From a virus: 43,020 nucleotides of DNA. The notes beneath the pieces are model-generated. The model worked only from the letters and a program-made list of their open reading frames with translations, made no database searches and was not told the DNA's origin. Positions 31,986 through 38,708 of the stretch are shown here, piece by piece (position 1 is the first letter of the stretch; each line of letters begins with the position of its first letter). The DNA is taken from positions 1 through 43,020 of the IMG/VR virus record IMGVR_UViG_3300020411_000578. One strand, written 5' to 3'. The position numbers were made by a program, and so were the translations under genes.

Positions 31986-32227
31986 AATGGTAACACTCCT
32001 CTGCTAGTTTTCTTTACGTAATTTAATTGCTGTGCATTATATTTAATCTTATCCTTGAGTGGACGAGAAATTAATTTGTTTACAGTTTCAATCTCGATGT
32101 CATATTCATCGCAGACAACTACAACTGCATCAATATAATTGGTAAGTCCATTGCTATTTTTAACAACATCCTCTACCATTCCTGAGAATTTCGCTTGTGT
32201 CATAAATTTGTCTTTAAATTCTTTCAT
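31982..32227 (-). CDS. gp33: Late-promoter transcription accessory protein gp33
   Basis: This 81-residue protein has the gp33 pattern: an N-terminal helix (EFKDKFMTQAKFSGMVEDVV), GLTNYIDAVVVVCDEYDIEI (about 27-46), and ETVNKLISRPLKDKIKYNAQ, then QLNYVKKTSRGVLPL at the C-terminus. In T4 gp33 links the host RNA polymerase beta flap to the sliding clamp and activates late promoters, such as the TATAAATA boxes at 4927, 12698 and 27360. It is shorter than T4 gp33 (112), as usual for cyanophages. Both ends overlap neighbours by ATGA. Confidence 0.8.
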   Translation of the reverse strand: MKEFKDKFMTQAKFSGMVEDVVKNSNGLTNYIDAVVVVCDEYDIEIETVNKLISRPLKDKIKYNAQQLNYVKKTSRGVLPL

Positions 32228-32904
32228 TTGATTGTAGACATAAAGTCATCGATGTATGATCTGAGAAGGTCATAGTAGTGATCTGGATTCTTTTCAAAGA
32301 CTTGAACAGTTCCATCTTCTACTGCTACGATCGTGACTATTTTATTGATGGGAACACCACATCTTTCATAATACATAACTGCGTAAGCAGTTTCTTGAAC
32401 AAAGTAATTCTCAATCCATATTTCTTTCTTAGGTTTAGTTGATGTCTTAAAGTCAATGACAGATAGTTCTCCATCAAACTCTGCTATGCAGTCAACGCGA
32501 CCAGAAATGCGAAGATAATCACTGAAGAGACAACTCTCCAAAAGGTGTATGTTATTGATCCTATTAAGTTCCTCACGGGAGGACTGAAAAAGATAAGTAG
32601 CAAGAGGATTAGTTTCATCGAAAGATACTTCTTCGTTCTTCAAATAACATTCTACCATAGAATGAAACTTATTGCCACGTGATGCAGCAGCAGTTGAAAT
32701 TTTTGTTGCTTGCTTTTCACCGACACGTTTCCTCCATTTAATAATAGAATCCTTCTTACGATGACTTGTGATAGTCGTGATAGAAGGATACCATTTGTTT
32801 TCTGCAACTTCATAGAGTCTTAAACCAGACTTCTTTGTCACAGAATTTATTTCATAGATAGGTTTCGGAGGACCTACAGTTTTAAATACAGTTTTAGAGA
32901 CCAA
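32224..32904 (-). CDS. RecB-family PD-(D/E)XK exonuclease
   Basis: This 226-residue protein has a complete RecB-type nuclease motif set: RGNKFHSMVE (H81), SGRVDCIAEF (D138), SVIDFKTS (D151, K153) and ENYFVQETAYAVMYY (Q170, Y174). These define two-metal exonucleases of the YqaJ/RecB group. Likely roles are host DNA degradation or replication/recombination processing. The N-terminal part (YEINSVTKKSGLRLYEVAEN) is a phage-type leader ahead of 'YPSITTI', common in T4-like cyanophage members. It overlaps phoH by 11 bases. Confidence 0.85.
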   Translation of the reverse strand: MVSKTVFKTVGPPKPIYEINSVTKKSGLRLYEVAENKWYPSITTITSHRKKDSIIKWRKRVGEKQATKISTAAASRGNKFHSMVECYLKNEEVSFDETNPLATYLFQSSREELNRINNIHLLESCLFSDYLRISGRVDCIAEFDGELSVIDFKTSTKPKKEIWIENYFVQETAYAVMYYERCGVPINKIVTIVAVEDGTVQVFEKNPDHYYDLLRSYIDDFMSTIK

Positions 32905-33646
32905 GATTCACCTTTGATATTAAGTATTCTCTTACGAGACCTGACCTAACAATGTCATCAATACCAAATTCAACCGTATCAAACGATGGCATTGTCTGCA
33001 AGATCTTCATAAAGTCTAGGACTCCATTACGTTCATTGCTCTTAATTAAATCAGATTGTGTGTAGTCTCCTGAGAAAATGATCTTAGAGTTCTGACCCAC
33101 ACGAGTTATTATACTATCTAATTCGTGAAAGTTCAAGTTACTAAACTCATCTACTATGATGACACAATTATCTAATGTGGTTCCTCTGATAAAAGAGGTA
33201 GACCAAAATGATATTGTCTCTTGTGATCTTAAGTTATCATATAACATTTCAAATGCAGCATCATCAGGCATCTGAAACATATACTTTACCATATTTTTAT
33301 ATGGTATTTGGTATAGATTTGATTTGTCCTCGTGATCTCCAGGAAGGAAACCAATCTCTCTTGTAGGGACGAGAGACCTTACCATATATACTTTTTCATA
33401 TGGACTTGTAGGTTCTAATACTTCCTTGAGTGCAAGGTACAAACTAATAAAAGTTTTACCAGTACCCGCAGCACCGTGTAAAACTAAATTCTTTCCTTCA
33501 GCATAAGACTTGAAGACTATTTCTTGGTTGTCCCCAATGGGTTCGATCACCTTGAGGTGATCCATATTAATAGGTTTCTTTCTTCTCATAAATTTAGCAC
33601 TTCTGCTGTTGTTTTGAGAGGTTGTCTTTCGCTTTTTGACAGGCAT
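32894..33646 (-). CDS. phoH: PhoH-like P-loop ATPase
   Basis: This is a 250-residue protein. Walker A is GAAGTGKT (58-65), Walker B is CVIIVDEFSNLN (161-172), and PhoH signatures YMVRSLVPTREIGFLPGD (87-104) and IIFSGDYTQSDL (about 198-209) are present. The N-terminal 30 residues are very basic. PhoH-like genes are near-universal in cyanophages and often used as a marker. They are linked to the Pho regulon in E. coli, but their function in phages is unclear; a helicase-like or RNA-related role is proposed. It follows a small conserved gene by 3 bases. Confidence 0.92.
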   Translation of the reverse strand: MPVKKRKTTSQNNSRSAKFMRRKKPINMDHLKVIEPIGDNQEIVFKSYAEGKNLVLHGAAGTGKTFISLYLALKEVLEPTSPYEKVYMVRSLVPTREIGFLPGDHEDKSNLYQIPYKNMVKYMFQMPDDAAFEMLYDNLRSQETISFWSTSFIRGTTLDNCVIIVDEFSNLNFHELDSIITRVGQNSKIIFSGDYTQSDLIKSNERNGVLDFMKILQTMPSFDTVEFGIDDIVRSGLVREYLISKVNLGL

Positions 33647-33648
33647 AA

Positions 33649-33879
33649 TTAAGTGTAGTTAGACAAGTTTGCAGCGGGGTGTTCTGATTGAATCTTCTGC
33701 ATCACTTCTTTAAATCCATCAGATTGTTTTGGTTTACCATACATTGTTGCAGGTGCTTGATTACCAAAATACCTTTCCATCTCTGGGTGCTCGTCTTTGT
33801 ATTTATCGAGTTCTGCCATAGACATCTTTAACTCGATAATCTCTCCAGTTTCTTTGTTTTTGAAATCGTATGAGGGCAT
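33649..33879 (-). CDS. Small conserved cyanophage protein (FmdB-like without zinc ribbon)
   Basis: This 76-residue protein starts MPSYDFKNKETGEIIELKM, like the FmdB regulatory family ('MPTYDY.C...G..FE'), but it lacks the CxxC zinc-ribbon cysteines entirely. It continues MAELDKYKDEHPEMERYFGN and ends with a helix DGFKEVMQKIQSEHP. Related forms are frequent in cyanophages. Its role is unknown. It has a one-base overlap with the next gene. Confidence 0.65.
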   Translation of the reverse strand: MPSYDFKNKETGEIIELKMSMAELDKYKDEHPEMERYFGNQAPATMYGKPKQSDGFKEVMQKIQSEHPAANLSNYT

Positions 33880-34070
33880 TAATGTTTACGTAGTTTTTTA
33901 GTTTTGTGTCTGATGTATCTGACTTGAACATTAATTAAGTTAAGTCGTGCTCTAATTATAGCATACTTTAATTCTAGTTTCACGTATTCTATAATTTTAT
34001 AGAACGGATCAAACCCATCGGTGATAGCGATGAGCATTACAACTAATAAAAAAGTATAGAGTGTGTACAT
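33879..34070 (-). CDS. Small single-pass membrane protein
   Basis: This is a 63-residue protein. An N-terminal hydrophobic stretch (MYTLYTFLLVVMLIAITDG, residues 1-19) could be a membrane anchor. The remainder is strongly basic (YIIRARLNLINVQVRYI-type arrangement, ending RHKTKKLRKH). The topology would be cytoplasmic C-terminus. It could associate with nucleic acid or membrane. No family is recognised. One-base overlaps with thyX and the FmdB-like gene couple translation. Confidence 0.55.
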   Translation of the reverse strand: MYTLYTFLLVVMLIAITDGFDPFYKIIEYVKLELKYAIIRARLNLINVQVRYIRHKTKKLRKH

Positions 34071-34801
34071 TAGTCTATTCTAAGACAGGGTTGAAGGTCT
34101 CGCCAGTAATCGTCTTCGGGACAATCACAATCTTGTTGACACCACCCTAATGCTTTAGAAATGGTAGGAAAGTTACAAACAAAATGGTCTTTGCATAACT
34201 GTGCAATGTCCATATGCTCTTTCTGTGTACCGTGTCCAGTTCGTAGTTCGATATAGTGTATCCAAGAACGAAGTGAACCTGTCATATAGATACGAGTCGG
34301 TGTTGCCAATGGCAATACAAATCTCGCACATTCTTTTGCCACACCTTTCTTTAAGAGCATAGCATATACATCTTGAGCATCTTTAAATAACTCTTCAACA
34401 ATGTGATTCATCTTACGTACTTCATCAGGGTCAAGATCATCAATAGAATTTTGACGATTCTTATCATCCTGACGACGTAGATCTGGTACAGGAATCTTAT
34501 CTGTCAACAGATTTGTGTCTGCATATCTTTGAGAAAATTCCTGATAAGTAAATGAACGATGCCTTAATATTTGTGCAGCGATTGCTCTTGTTGTATTAAT
34601 TTCAAGAGTCATTGTTGCTTGCTCAAACACAGACCAGTGACCGTGCTTAATACAATACTCTAATAGTTTTTCAACTTTAGGATTGTCTTGGTTATTAGGA
34701 TTAGATACTCTTGCGATGTATCCTATTGTCTTCTCAGCATCAGGTGTTGTGCTTACTAAGCAAACTGATGCGTGAGATAAGGGTTTCATTGTACTTGTCA
34801 T
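34070..34801 (-). CDS. thyX: Flavin-dependent thymidylate synthase ThyX
   Basis: This is a 243-residue protein. The ThyX motif RHR-x7-S appears as RHRSFTYQEFSQRY (about residues 80-93). Other family features are GHWSVFEQATMTLEI, MTGSLRSWIHYIELR (substrate and FAD binding region) and AKECARFVLPLATPTRIYM. It makes dTMP from dUMP using methylene-tetrahydrofolate and FADH2, supplying thymidine for phage DNA. The chosen ATG at 34801 gives an ATGA overlap with the upstream gene, as elsewhere in this genome; the frame also has an ATG at 34813. Confidence 0.92.
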   Translation of the reverse strand: MTSTMKPLSHASVCLVSTTPDAEKTIGYIARVSNPNNQDNPKVEKLLEYCIKHGHWSVFEQATMTLEINTTRAIAAQILRHRSFTYQEFSQRYADTNLLTDKIPVPDLRRQDDKNRQNSIDDLDPDEVRKMNHIVEELFKDAQDVYAMLLKKGVAKECARFVLPLATPTRIYMTGSLRSWIHYIELRTGHGTQKEHMDIAQLCKDHFVCNFPTISKALGWCQQDCDCPEDDYWRDLQPCLRID

Positions 34802-35040
34802 TGACGAAAACATCTAGCGATTATAAGGATAGCAAATGATTGGATGTAATTTATAGTTGCCAATCCAAACAGAGTTGGAGCAACAAAGTTCCACGCAAAC
34901 ATTAGAACTAGAGGTGTCAAAAATACTGTGCCAATAAATTCACCAACTTGTTCTGGTGTTACTGTAACCTTAGTATCCTTTGGAGGTTCTTCCTCTGGTT
35001 TTTTAGGTTCCTGTATCTTATTGACGGTGTAAATCGTCAT
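34798..35040 (-). CDS. Small membrane protein
   Basis: An 80-residue protein from ATG 35040 (ATGA overlap with the upstream gene). The frame continues upstream to 35097, but those residues are lysine-rich and overlap coding sequence. The N-terminal half is polar, Pro/Lys/Glu-rich (IQEPKKPEEEPPKDTKVTV). Two hydrophobic segments follow: EFIGTVFLTPLVLMFAWNFV and LFGLATINYIQSFAILIIAR. Possibly a two-pass membrane protein with the N-terminus in the cytoplasm. No homologue is recognised. Confidence 0.65.
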   Translation of the reverse strand: MTIYTVNKIQEPKKPEEEPPKDTKVTVTPEQVGEFIGTVFLTPLVLMFAWNFVAPTLFGLATINYIQSFAILIIARCFRQ

Positions 35041-35321
35041 CTTCTTTTTCTTTTGTTTTTGGTCTCCCTCTTTTCTGCTTCCTGTTGGTTTTTCCATAAT
35101 TTAGGGTTGACTATACCTTGTGATTGTCTGAACCATTTGAAGTCCTTCTTATACTTATCATAATAATAGTCAAACATCTCCACTTGAGACTGCGGTATGG
35201 CAATATCATAACATTCCTGCCCATTTTCTATGTAATGAACAAGATATGCTGTGTATGGTAATGTTTTGTCGTTAGCATCAGCAACCTGACACTTCTCTTT
35301 TAGGACGTTCAATGTATTCAA
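35037..35321 (-). CDS. Conserved cyanophage protein
   Basis: This is a 94-residue protein. Its core reads YTAYLVHYIENGQECYDIAI, then QVEMFDYYYDKYKKDFKWFR and QSQGIVNPKLW, with a very basic end (KRETKNKRKRR). The 'YLV.YI..G....DI......VE.FD.YYD.Y......QS.G..NPKLW' pattern seems to recur in cyanophages (unverified). No catalytic motif. Both ends overlap neighbouring genes by four bases. Confidence 0.65.
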   Translation of the reverse strand: MNTLNVLKEKCQVADANDKTLPYTAYLVHYIENGQECYDIAIPQSQVEMFDYYYDKYKKDFKWFRQSQGIVNPKLWKNQQEAEKRETKNKRKRR

Positions 35322-35752
35322 CTCCGATTACCCCACTGAATTGTAGGGAATGCTTCTTGGACAACTGCTTTAGTAATTCTATAGCGTTTGCCAAGTAGTT
35401 TGTCTTTTACAAGGCATAAAACCTTTGCTTCATCTTCGTGTAACCCTTCTAACATTTGGATAAACATATTCTCTTTCTTCATAGAAGGAAGATTGTCTGC
35501 TCCACCCTTAATAAAGTAGTAGAATTTACGTGCTTCTTTCTCAAGAAGTGTATGTTCTGTACCCATAGGTGCAGGGTTTGGTCTGTAAGGTACATCACCT
35601 TCTGGTAATGCTGAAACTACAGAGTCATCGTAGTTCCATATGAATAGAGAACGTAGTGCTTGACTATTATTCTCTTGAAGGATTTTCACCTTCTGTGATT
35701 TTGTCTTTGCATTGTGTGCTTTCTGCAAAATCTCTGCAATAGTAAGTTTCAT
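35318..35752 (-). CDS. DUF6433-like cyanophage protein
   Basis: This is a 144-residue helical protein: MKLTIAEILQKAHNAKTKSQ, then VKILQENNSQALRSLFIWNY and YRPNPAPMGTEHTLLEKEAR (middle), and a C-terminal part rich in charged residues (LLGKRYRITKAVVQEAFP). This layout, with LRSLF.WNYD and PY..NPAP.GTEH, fits the DUF6433 family found in T4-like phages, usually near the RNase H gene as here. Function is unknown; a replication-associated role is possible from the neighbourhood. Confidence 0.7.
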   Translation of the reverse strand: MKLTIAEILQKAHNAKTKSQKVKILQENNSQALRSLFIWNYDDSVVSALPEGDVPYRPNPAPMGTEHTLLEKEARKFYYFIKGGADNLPSMKKENMFIQMLEGLHEDEAKVLCLVKDKLLGKRYRITKAVVQEAFPTIQWGNRS

Positions 35753-35755
35753 AAC

Positions 35756-36634
35756 TTAAAAATAGTTTACTGCTGACACTAAGTCATTCAATTCATTCTC
35801 TTCAAAGTAAGAAGAGAGGTCGCTCCTGTTAGCAGGAACTAAGGATTCATATGTATCTATAATCTTTTCACTTACGTCTTTTGGAATATACTCAAAGTCA
35901 ATTAGTTTACGATTACGTTCATACTGATCCATAAGTTCTGGTGTAGTACAGAAGTCTTCTGGACTTTGCGTAGACCACTTTGCAATTAATACTTTGCGTA
36001 ATGGTTTCTGTCTGCGTCCTTCAACCAAGCAACTATCATCAGATAAGAAGTTTGGAATACCATCAGATCTATCACCCTTAAGGATGTGCTCTGAGATATA
36101 CAGTTTAGGGTCTAGTCCTTCTACCCATTTCTTAAGACAAGGATTGTATTGATCTACATATCCATATCTTTTAAGTTGAATGAAGTCTTTATCTCCAGAG
36201 AGTATTAAAGTCTTCACTGGTGGTTGCATATTGTTTTGCAATCTTATGTTTGCAAGACCTTGTTGTTTACAGAGAACAGCGATGATGTCATCTGCTTCTG
36301 CACCCTCAACCTCTACAACTTTGTACGGTAAATGTTTTAAGAACTCTGCCTTAAGTTTATTAAGGAGTTCAAAAATATTATCCCAGTTATGTTTAGACTT
36401 TTCTCTGTCACGTTTACGTGTACCCTTATAGTGAGGGAACTCATCACGTCTCCAGTAATGTCTGTTGTCATAACAGAGAACAAATTCTCCGTACTTTTTC
36501 TTAAACTCTGACCTATAGTTAAGCAGAGAATTAAGAACCATATGTCGGACTAAACCTTCTTGTAACTTCTCAGTCTGTGAAAGCGAAACCATAAGGTTTG
36601 CTATCATCACCTGATTCATATCTACAAGAATCAT
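35756..36634 (-). CDS. rnh: RNase H / 5'-3' flap exonuclease (T4 rnh-like)
   Basis: This 292-residue protein is a T4 RNase H family FEN-like nuclease. Metal-binding acidic residues appear at D5 (MILVDMNQ), D56 (FVLCYDNRHYWRR), E113/D115/D116 (EGAEADDIIAV) and D148/D150 (LILSGDKDFIQL). The RHYWRRDEFPHYKGTRKRDR region is the conserved arch. It removes RNA primers and flaps during lagging-strand synthesis. The length fits T4 (305). It is 3 bases from the DUF6433 gene. Confidence 0.9.
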   Translation of the reverse strand: MILVDMNQVMIANLMVSLSQTEKLQEGLVRHMVLNSLLNYRSEFKKKYGEFVLCYDNRHYWRRDEFPHYKGTRKRDREKSKHNWDNIFELLNKLKAEFLKHLPYKVVEVEGAEADDIIAVLCKQQGLANIRLQNNMQPPVKTLILSGDKDFIQLKRYGYVDQYNPCLKKWVEGLDPKLYISEHILKGDRSDGIPNFLSDDSCLVEGRRQKPLRKVLIAKWSTQSPEDFCTTPELMDQYERNRKLIDFEYIPKDVSEKIIDTYESLVPANRSDLSSYFEENELNDLVSAVNYF

Positions 36635-36636
36635 TT

Positions 36637-36873
36637 TTAGTCATCATCTTCGTCATCTATTATATCATTTTCTTCATTCAAACGCAAGTACAGTAGTTCT
36701 TCGGGGTCTACTCTGCCATCATCAGTCAGCATTTCTGGGTGAATAACTGCTTTTGCATACGCTGCACTCTCAAGATAAGTGTCAACATAATCTTTTACAT
36801 ACCAAGCAATAACAGCACCCATCAGGAACGCTCCTATGATTAATGATGCAAAAATAACCGCTTGTTCTGCCAT
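36637..36873 (-). CDS. Small single-pass membrane protein with acidic tail
   Basis: A 78-residue protein from ATG 36873, with a good Shine-Dalgarno (AAGGAG) 5 bases before it. The frame is open further, but that start lacks support. One transmembrane segment, AVIFASLIIGAFLMGAVIAW (residues 5-24), is followed by YVKDYVDTYLESAAYAKAVI and an acidic end (NEENDIIDDEDDD). The C-terminus is likely cytoplasmic. Function is unknown. Confidence 0.7.
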   Translation of the reverse strand: MAEQAVIFASLIIGAFLMGAVIAWYVKDYVDTYLESAAYAKAVIHPEMLTDDGRVDPEELLYLRLNEENDIIDDEDDD

Positions 36874-36895
36874 AGGAAACTCCTTGTAATTAAAA

Positions 36896-37261
36896 TTATT
36901 TAGACTTTTTTTTGCGTCCAGGTCTACGAGTTTGCTCGTACTTCCACGCATCTTCTAATAGAGCATACAGATACTTGTGTATCTTTCTTGCTTGTGGTTT
37001 AGGGATATGTCCAAAGGATTCTCTTAGGTATGGATCACCACCCTTAATGTACCCTTCTAATTCCAAACACATCTCTGAAACGCTTGCTGCTGTGCTGCTC
37101 TCGATGAACTCTGTTACTTCTCTTCGAGTGAATTTCTGTGCTTCTAGTAGAGGGTAGACCTTCATTAAGAATCTACCTTCACCCATTGCAGCATCCATTG
37201 CCCTCTCAACTAGAGAACAAAGTTCATCAACTTTGTTCTGTTGGTTTATCATTGTAGTCAA
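36896..37261 (-). CDS. Conserved cyanophage protein
   Basis: This 121-residue helical protein has MINQQNKVDELCSLVERAMD, GRFLMKVYPLLEAQKFTRRE, SVSEMCLELEGYIKGGDPYL and QARKIHKYLYALLEDAWKYE, ending in a basic RRPGRKKKSK tail that may bind nucleic acid. No family is recognised. It overlaps the glutaredoxin gene by 4 bases (ATGA). The run of eight A's near its 3' end is a possible slippage spot, but the frame is intact. Confidence 0.65.
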   Translation of the reverse strand: MTTMINQQNKVDELCSLVERAMDAAMGEGRFLMKVYPLLEAQKFTRREVTEFIESSTAASVSEMCLELEGYIKGGDPYLRESFGHIPKPQARKIHKYLYALLEDAWKYEQTRRPGRKKKSK

Positions 37262-37503
37262 ATAATACCTCTTGATTTAAAATGTGAGATTGATTCATTG
37301 CAACCACCTGTTTTCTGTCCGTCTACGACTAACTGTGGGAAGGTGGACCCACTACCAAACTCTTGATAGAACTGGTCACGTGTGAAGTTTTCGTTGAGTA
37401 TGTACTCACGATAACTCCAACCTTTTAAATTGTAAAACTCTTTAATCTTTGAACAGTAAGGACAACCTGGTCTGGTATAGATTGTTGTATTGTTTGGTTT
37501 CAT
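37258..37503 (-). CDS. nrdC: Glutaredoxin
   Basis: This 81-residue thioredoxin-fold protein has the CPYC active site (C14-C17 in YTRPGCPYCSKI), cis-proline region STFPQLVVDG (about 53-62) and GGCNESISHF (GG and following helix, as in glutaredoxins). Phage glutaredoxins supply electrons to ribonucleotide reductase or regulate host redox. It has a one-base overlap with the oxygenase gene before it and an ATGA overlap with the gene after it, consistent with coupled expression. Confidence 0.92.
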   Translation of the reverse strand: MKPNNTTIYTRPGCPYCSKIKEFYNLKGWSYREYILNENFTRDQFYQEFGSGSTFPQLVVDGQKTGGCNESISHFKSRGII

Positions 37504-38120
37504 TAGTTAAGGTGAACGTTGAATGCGATTGAATAACGAGAAAGATCTGTGTTGTTCTTTTCCGTAGCGTGTTCTAACCACGATGGAAATAGTATAACAG
37601 ATTCTGGAGTGGGGTCAAAGTAAATACCTTCCTCAGTTCCAAACATACACATCTTAGCATATGGATTTGGATTGTAAAATAGTATTCCTCCCATCTCAGG
37701 TGTGGTTCGATGATAATATACACCAGATACCTGATGACCTGCGTGTGTATGTCTTTGTTGTGACTTACCTTTACCTACTACATTGATCCACGATTGTGAG
37801 ATAGTCCAAGATCCTCTCAATGGTTCTATGTATGCTGAGGCACTATCTGGAACAGGTAATTTTTGTGAACCCACATATTTTTCTATTGCTTCACCTAGAA
37901 ATGACTCAAGGTTTGGCATAGGATGTTTCTTAAACATCTGTAATAAATGTTGCTTCGCGTGAGTACCGTGTAAAGTTTCTTGCAAAGCATAAGGAGACAG
38001 ATATGAACTGTCAGACCAGTCACCTGTCTCCTCTAAGTATTTGATTGTATTGTCTATCTCCTCTACTATCTTAGCGTCACTATGTTGTGATGGAAATATC
38101 TCAGTTGGGAATAGTTGCAT
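37503..38120 (-). CDS. 2-oxoglutarate/Fe(II) oxygenase (2OG-FeII_Oxy_5-like)
   Basis: A 205-residue protein from ATG 38120; the frame reaches back to a TTG at 38153, a poorer start. It begins MQLFPTEIFPSQ, the 'LFPTE' start of this family. Iron ligands are H124 and H126 in QRHTHAGHQVSGVYYH, with the distal histidine H184 in FPSWLEHATEKN, and R195 (LSRYSIAFN) for 2OG. It closely matches the protein at 30031-30630 in layout. The substrate is unknown. It overlaps the DUF1830-like gene by 20 bases. Confidence 0.85.
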   Translation of the reverse strand: MQLFPTEIFPSQHSDAKIVEEIDNTIKYLEETGDWSDSSYLSPYALQETLHGTHAKQHLLQMFKKHPMPNLESFLGEAIEKYVGSQKLPVPDSASAYIEPLRGSWTISQSWINVVGKGKSQQRHTHAGHQVSGVYYHRTTPEMGGILFYNPNPYAKMCMFGTEEGIYFDPTPESVILFPSWLEHATEKNNTDLSRYSIAFNVHLN

Positions 38121-38313
38121 TACTAAGTTCTTCAATTCGATAATGTCTTGCAAGTTGTTGATCTAAACCAAAGATCTCTACATCTGCGTGGTCTGGTGCA
38201 TCAAATATGTATGTCTCGAATGGCATCACTACTTTCTCTAACCAAAAATCTTTTGCCATACATTTAAAAATGATCATCCTATCTGTTTCATTTCTATAGG
38301 AGTAACTATTCAT
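38101..38313 (-). CDS. DUF1830-like protein (cyanobacterial family)
   Basis: This 70-residue protein starts MNSYSYRNETDRMIIFKCMA, followed by FWLEKVVMPFETYIFDAPDH and ADVEIF, which parallels the cyanobacterial DUF1830 pattern ('..Y.N.T...I.......FERVVFPGE...FEAP..A.LEI'). Such small proteins are otherwise mostly found in cyanobacteria, so it is probably host-derived. Function is unknown. It overlaps its neighbours on both sides. Confidence 0.55.
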   Translation of the reverse strand: MNSYSYRNETDRMIIFKCMAKDFWLEKVVMPFETYIFDAPDHADVEIFGLDQQLARHYRIEELSNATIPN

Positions 38314-38488
38314 CCTGTAACTCCTTTAGTTTCTGATGACAATGATCAATGATCTCTTGTCTATAGAACATCAGTTCTTCAAAACAATCTTGATTGTGTG
38401 CACAGGATCTTAATTTAGTATCAGGTTTGTGTAGACTCTCTATCAGCAGGGTCAGTCCCCTCTGCTTCTTCTCTGATTCCTGTGTCAT
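38306..38488 (-). CDS. Hypothetical protein
   Basis: A 60-residue protein from ATG 38488, preceded by AAGGTG; the frame is open to 38530. It reads MTQESEKKQRGLTLLIESLH and contains SCAHNQDCFEELMFYRQEI (C-x5-C), then a helical, charged end. No family is recognised. It overlaps the upstream gene considerably (68 bases), which reduces confidence in the exact start. Confidence 0.5.
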   Translation of the reverse strand: MTQESEKKQRGLTLLIESLHKPDTKLRSCAHNQDCFEELMFYRQEIIDHCHQKLKELQDE

Positions 38489-38708
38489 AGTCACCTTGTG
38501 TTTGTTTCTTAACATTATATATGGAATCATCTAATTTTGCAAGTTCTCCAAGTAAACTTTTTTGATATTTCTTTTCCTTCTTCATTTTTTTACGAAGAGT
38601 CTCAGGATCATCCTTATATTTTGTACCTATTTTTACGATACGTTGTAGTTCATTGTGTGATTGCTTTAGTCTTCTATCCCAGAAGGCATCTTTGTTTAGA
38701 GGGGTCAT
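38421..38708 (-). CDS. Hypothetical helical protein
   Basis: This 95-residue protein is very charged and helical: MTPLNKDAFWDRRLKQSHNE, RKKMKKEKKYQKSLLGELAK and a Gly/Asp/Glu-rich end (EEAEGTDPADRESTQT). A coiled coil is likely at about 35-65. It overlaps the large protein gene by four bases (ATGA), so it follows it in the same mRNA. It could be a chaperone or partner of the large protein (inference from coupling). Confidence 0.55.
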   Translation of the reverse strand: MTPLNKDAFWDRRLKQSHNELQRIVKIGTKYKDDPETLRKKMKKEKKYQKSLLGELAKLDDSIYNVKKQTQGDYDTGIREEAEGTDPADRESTQT

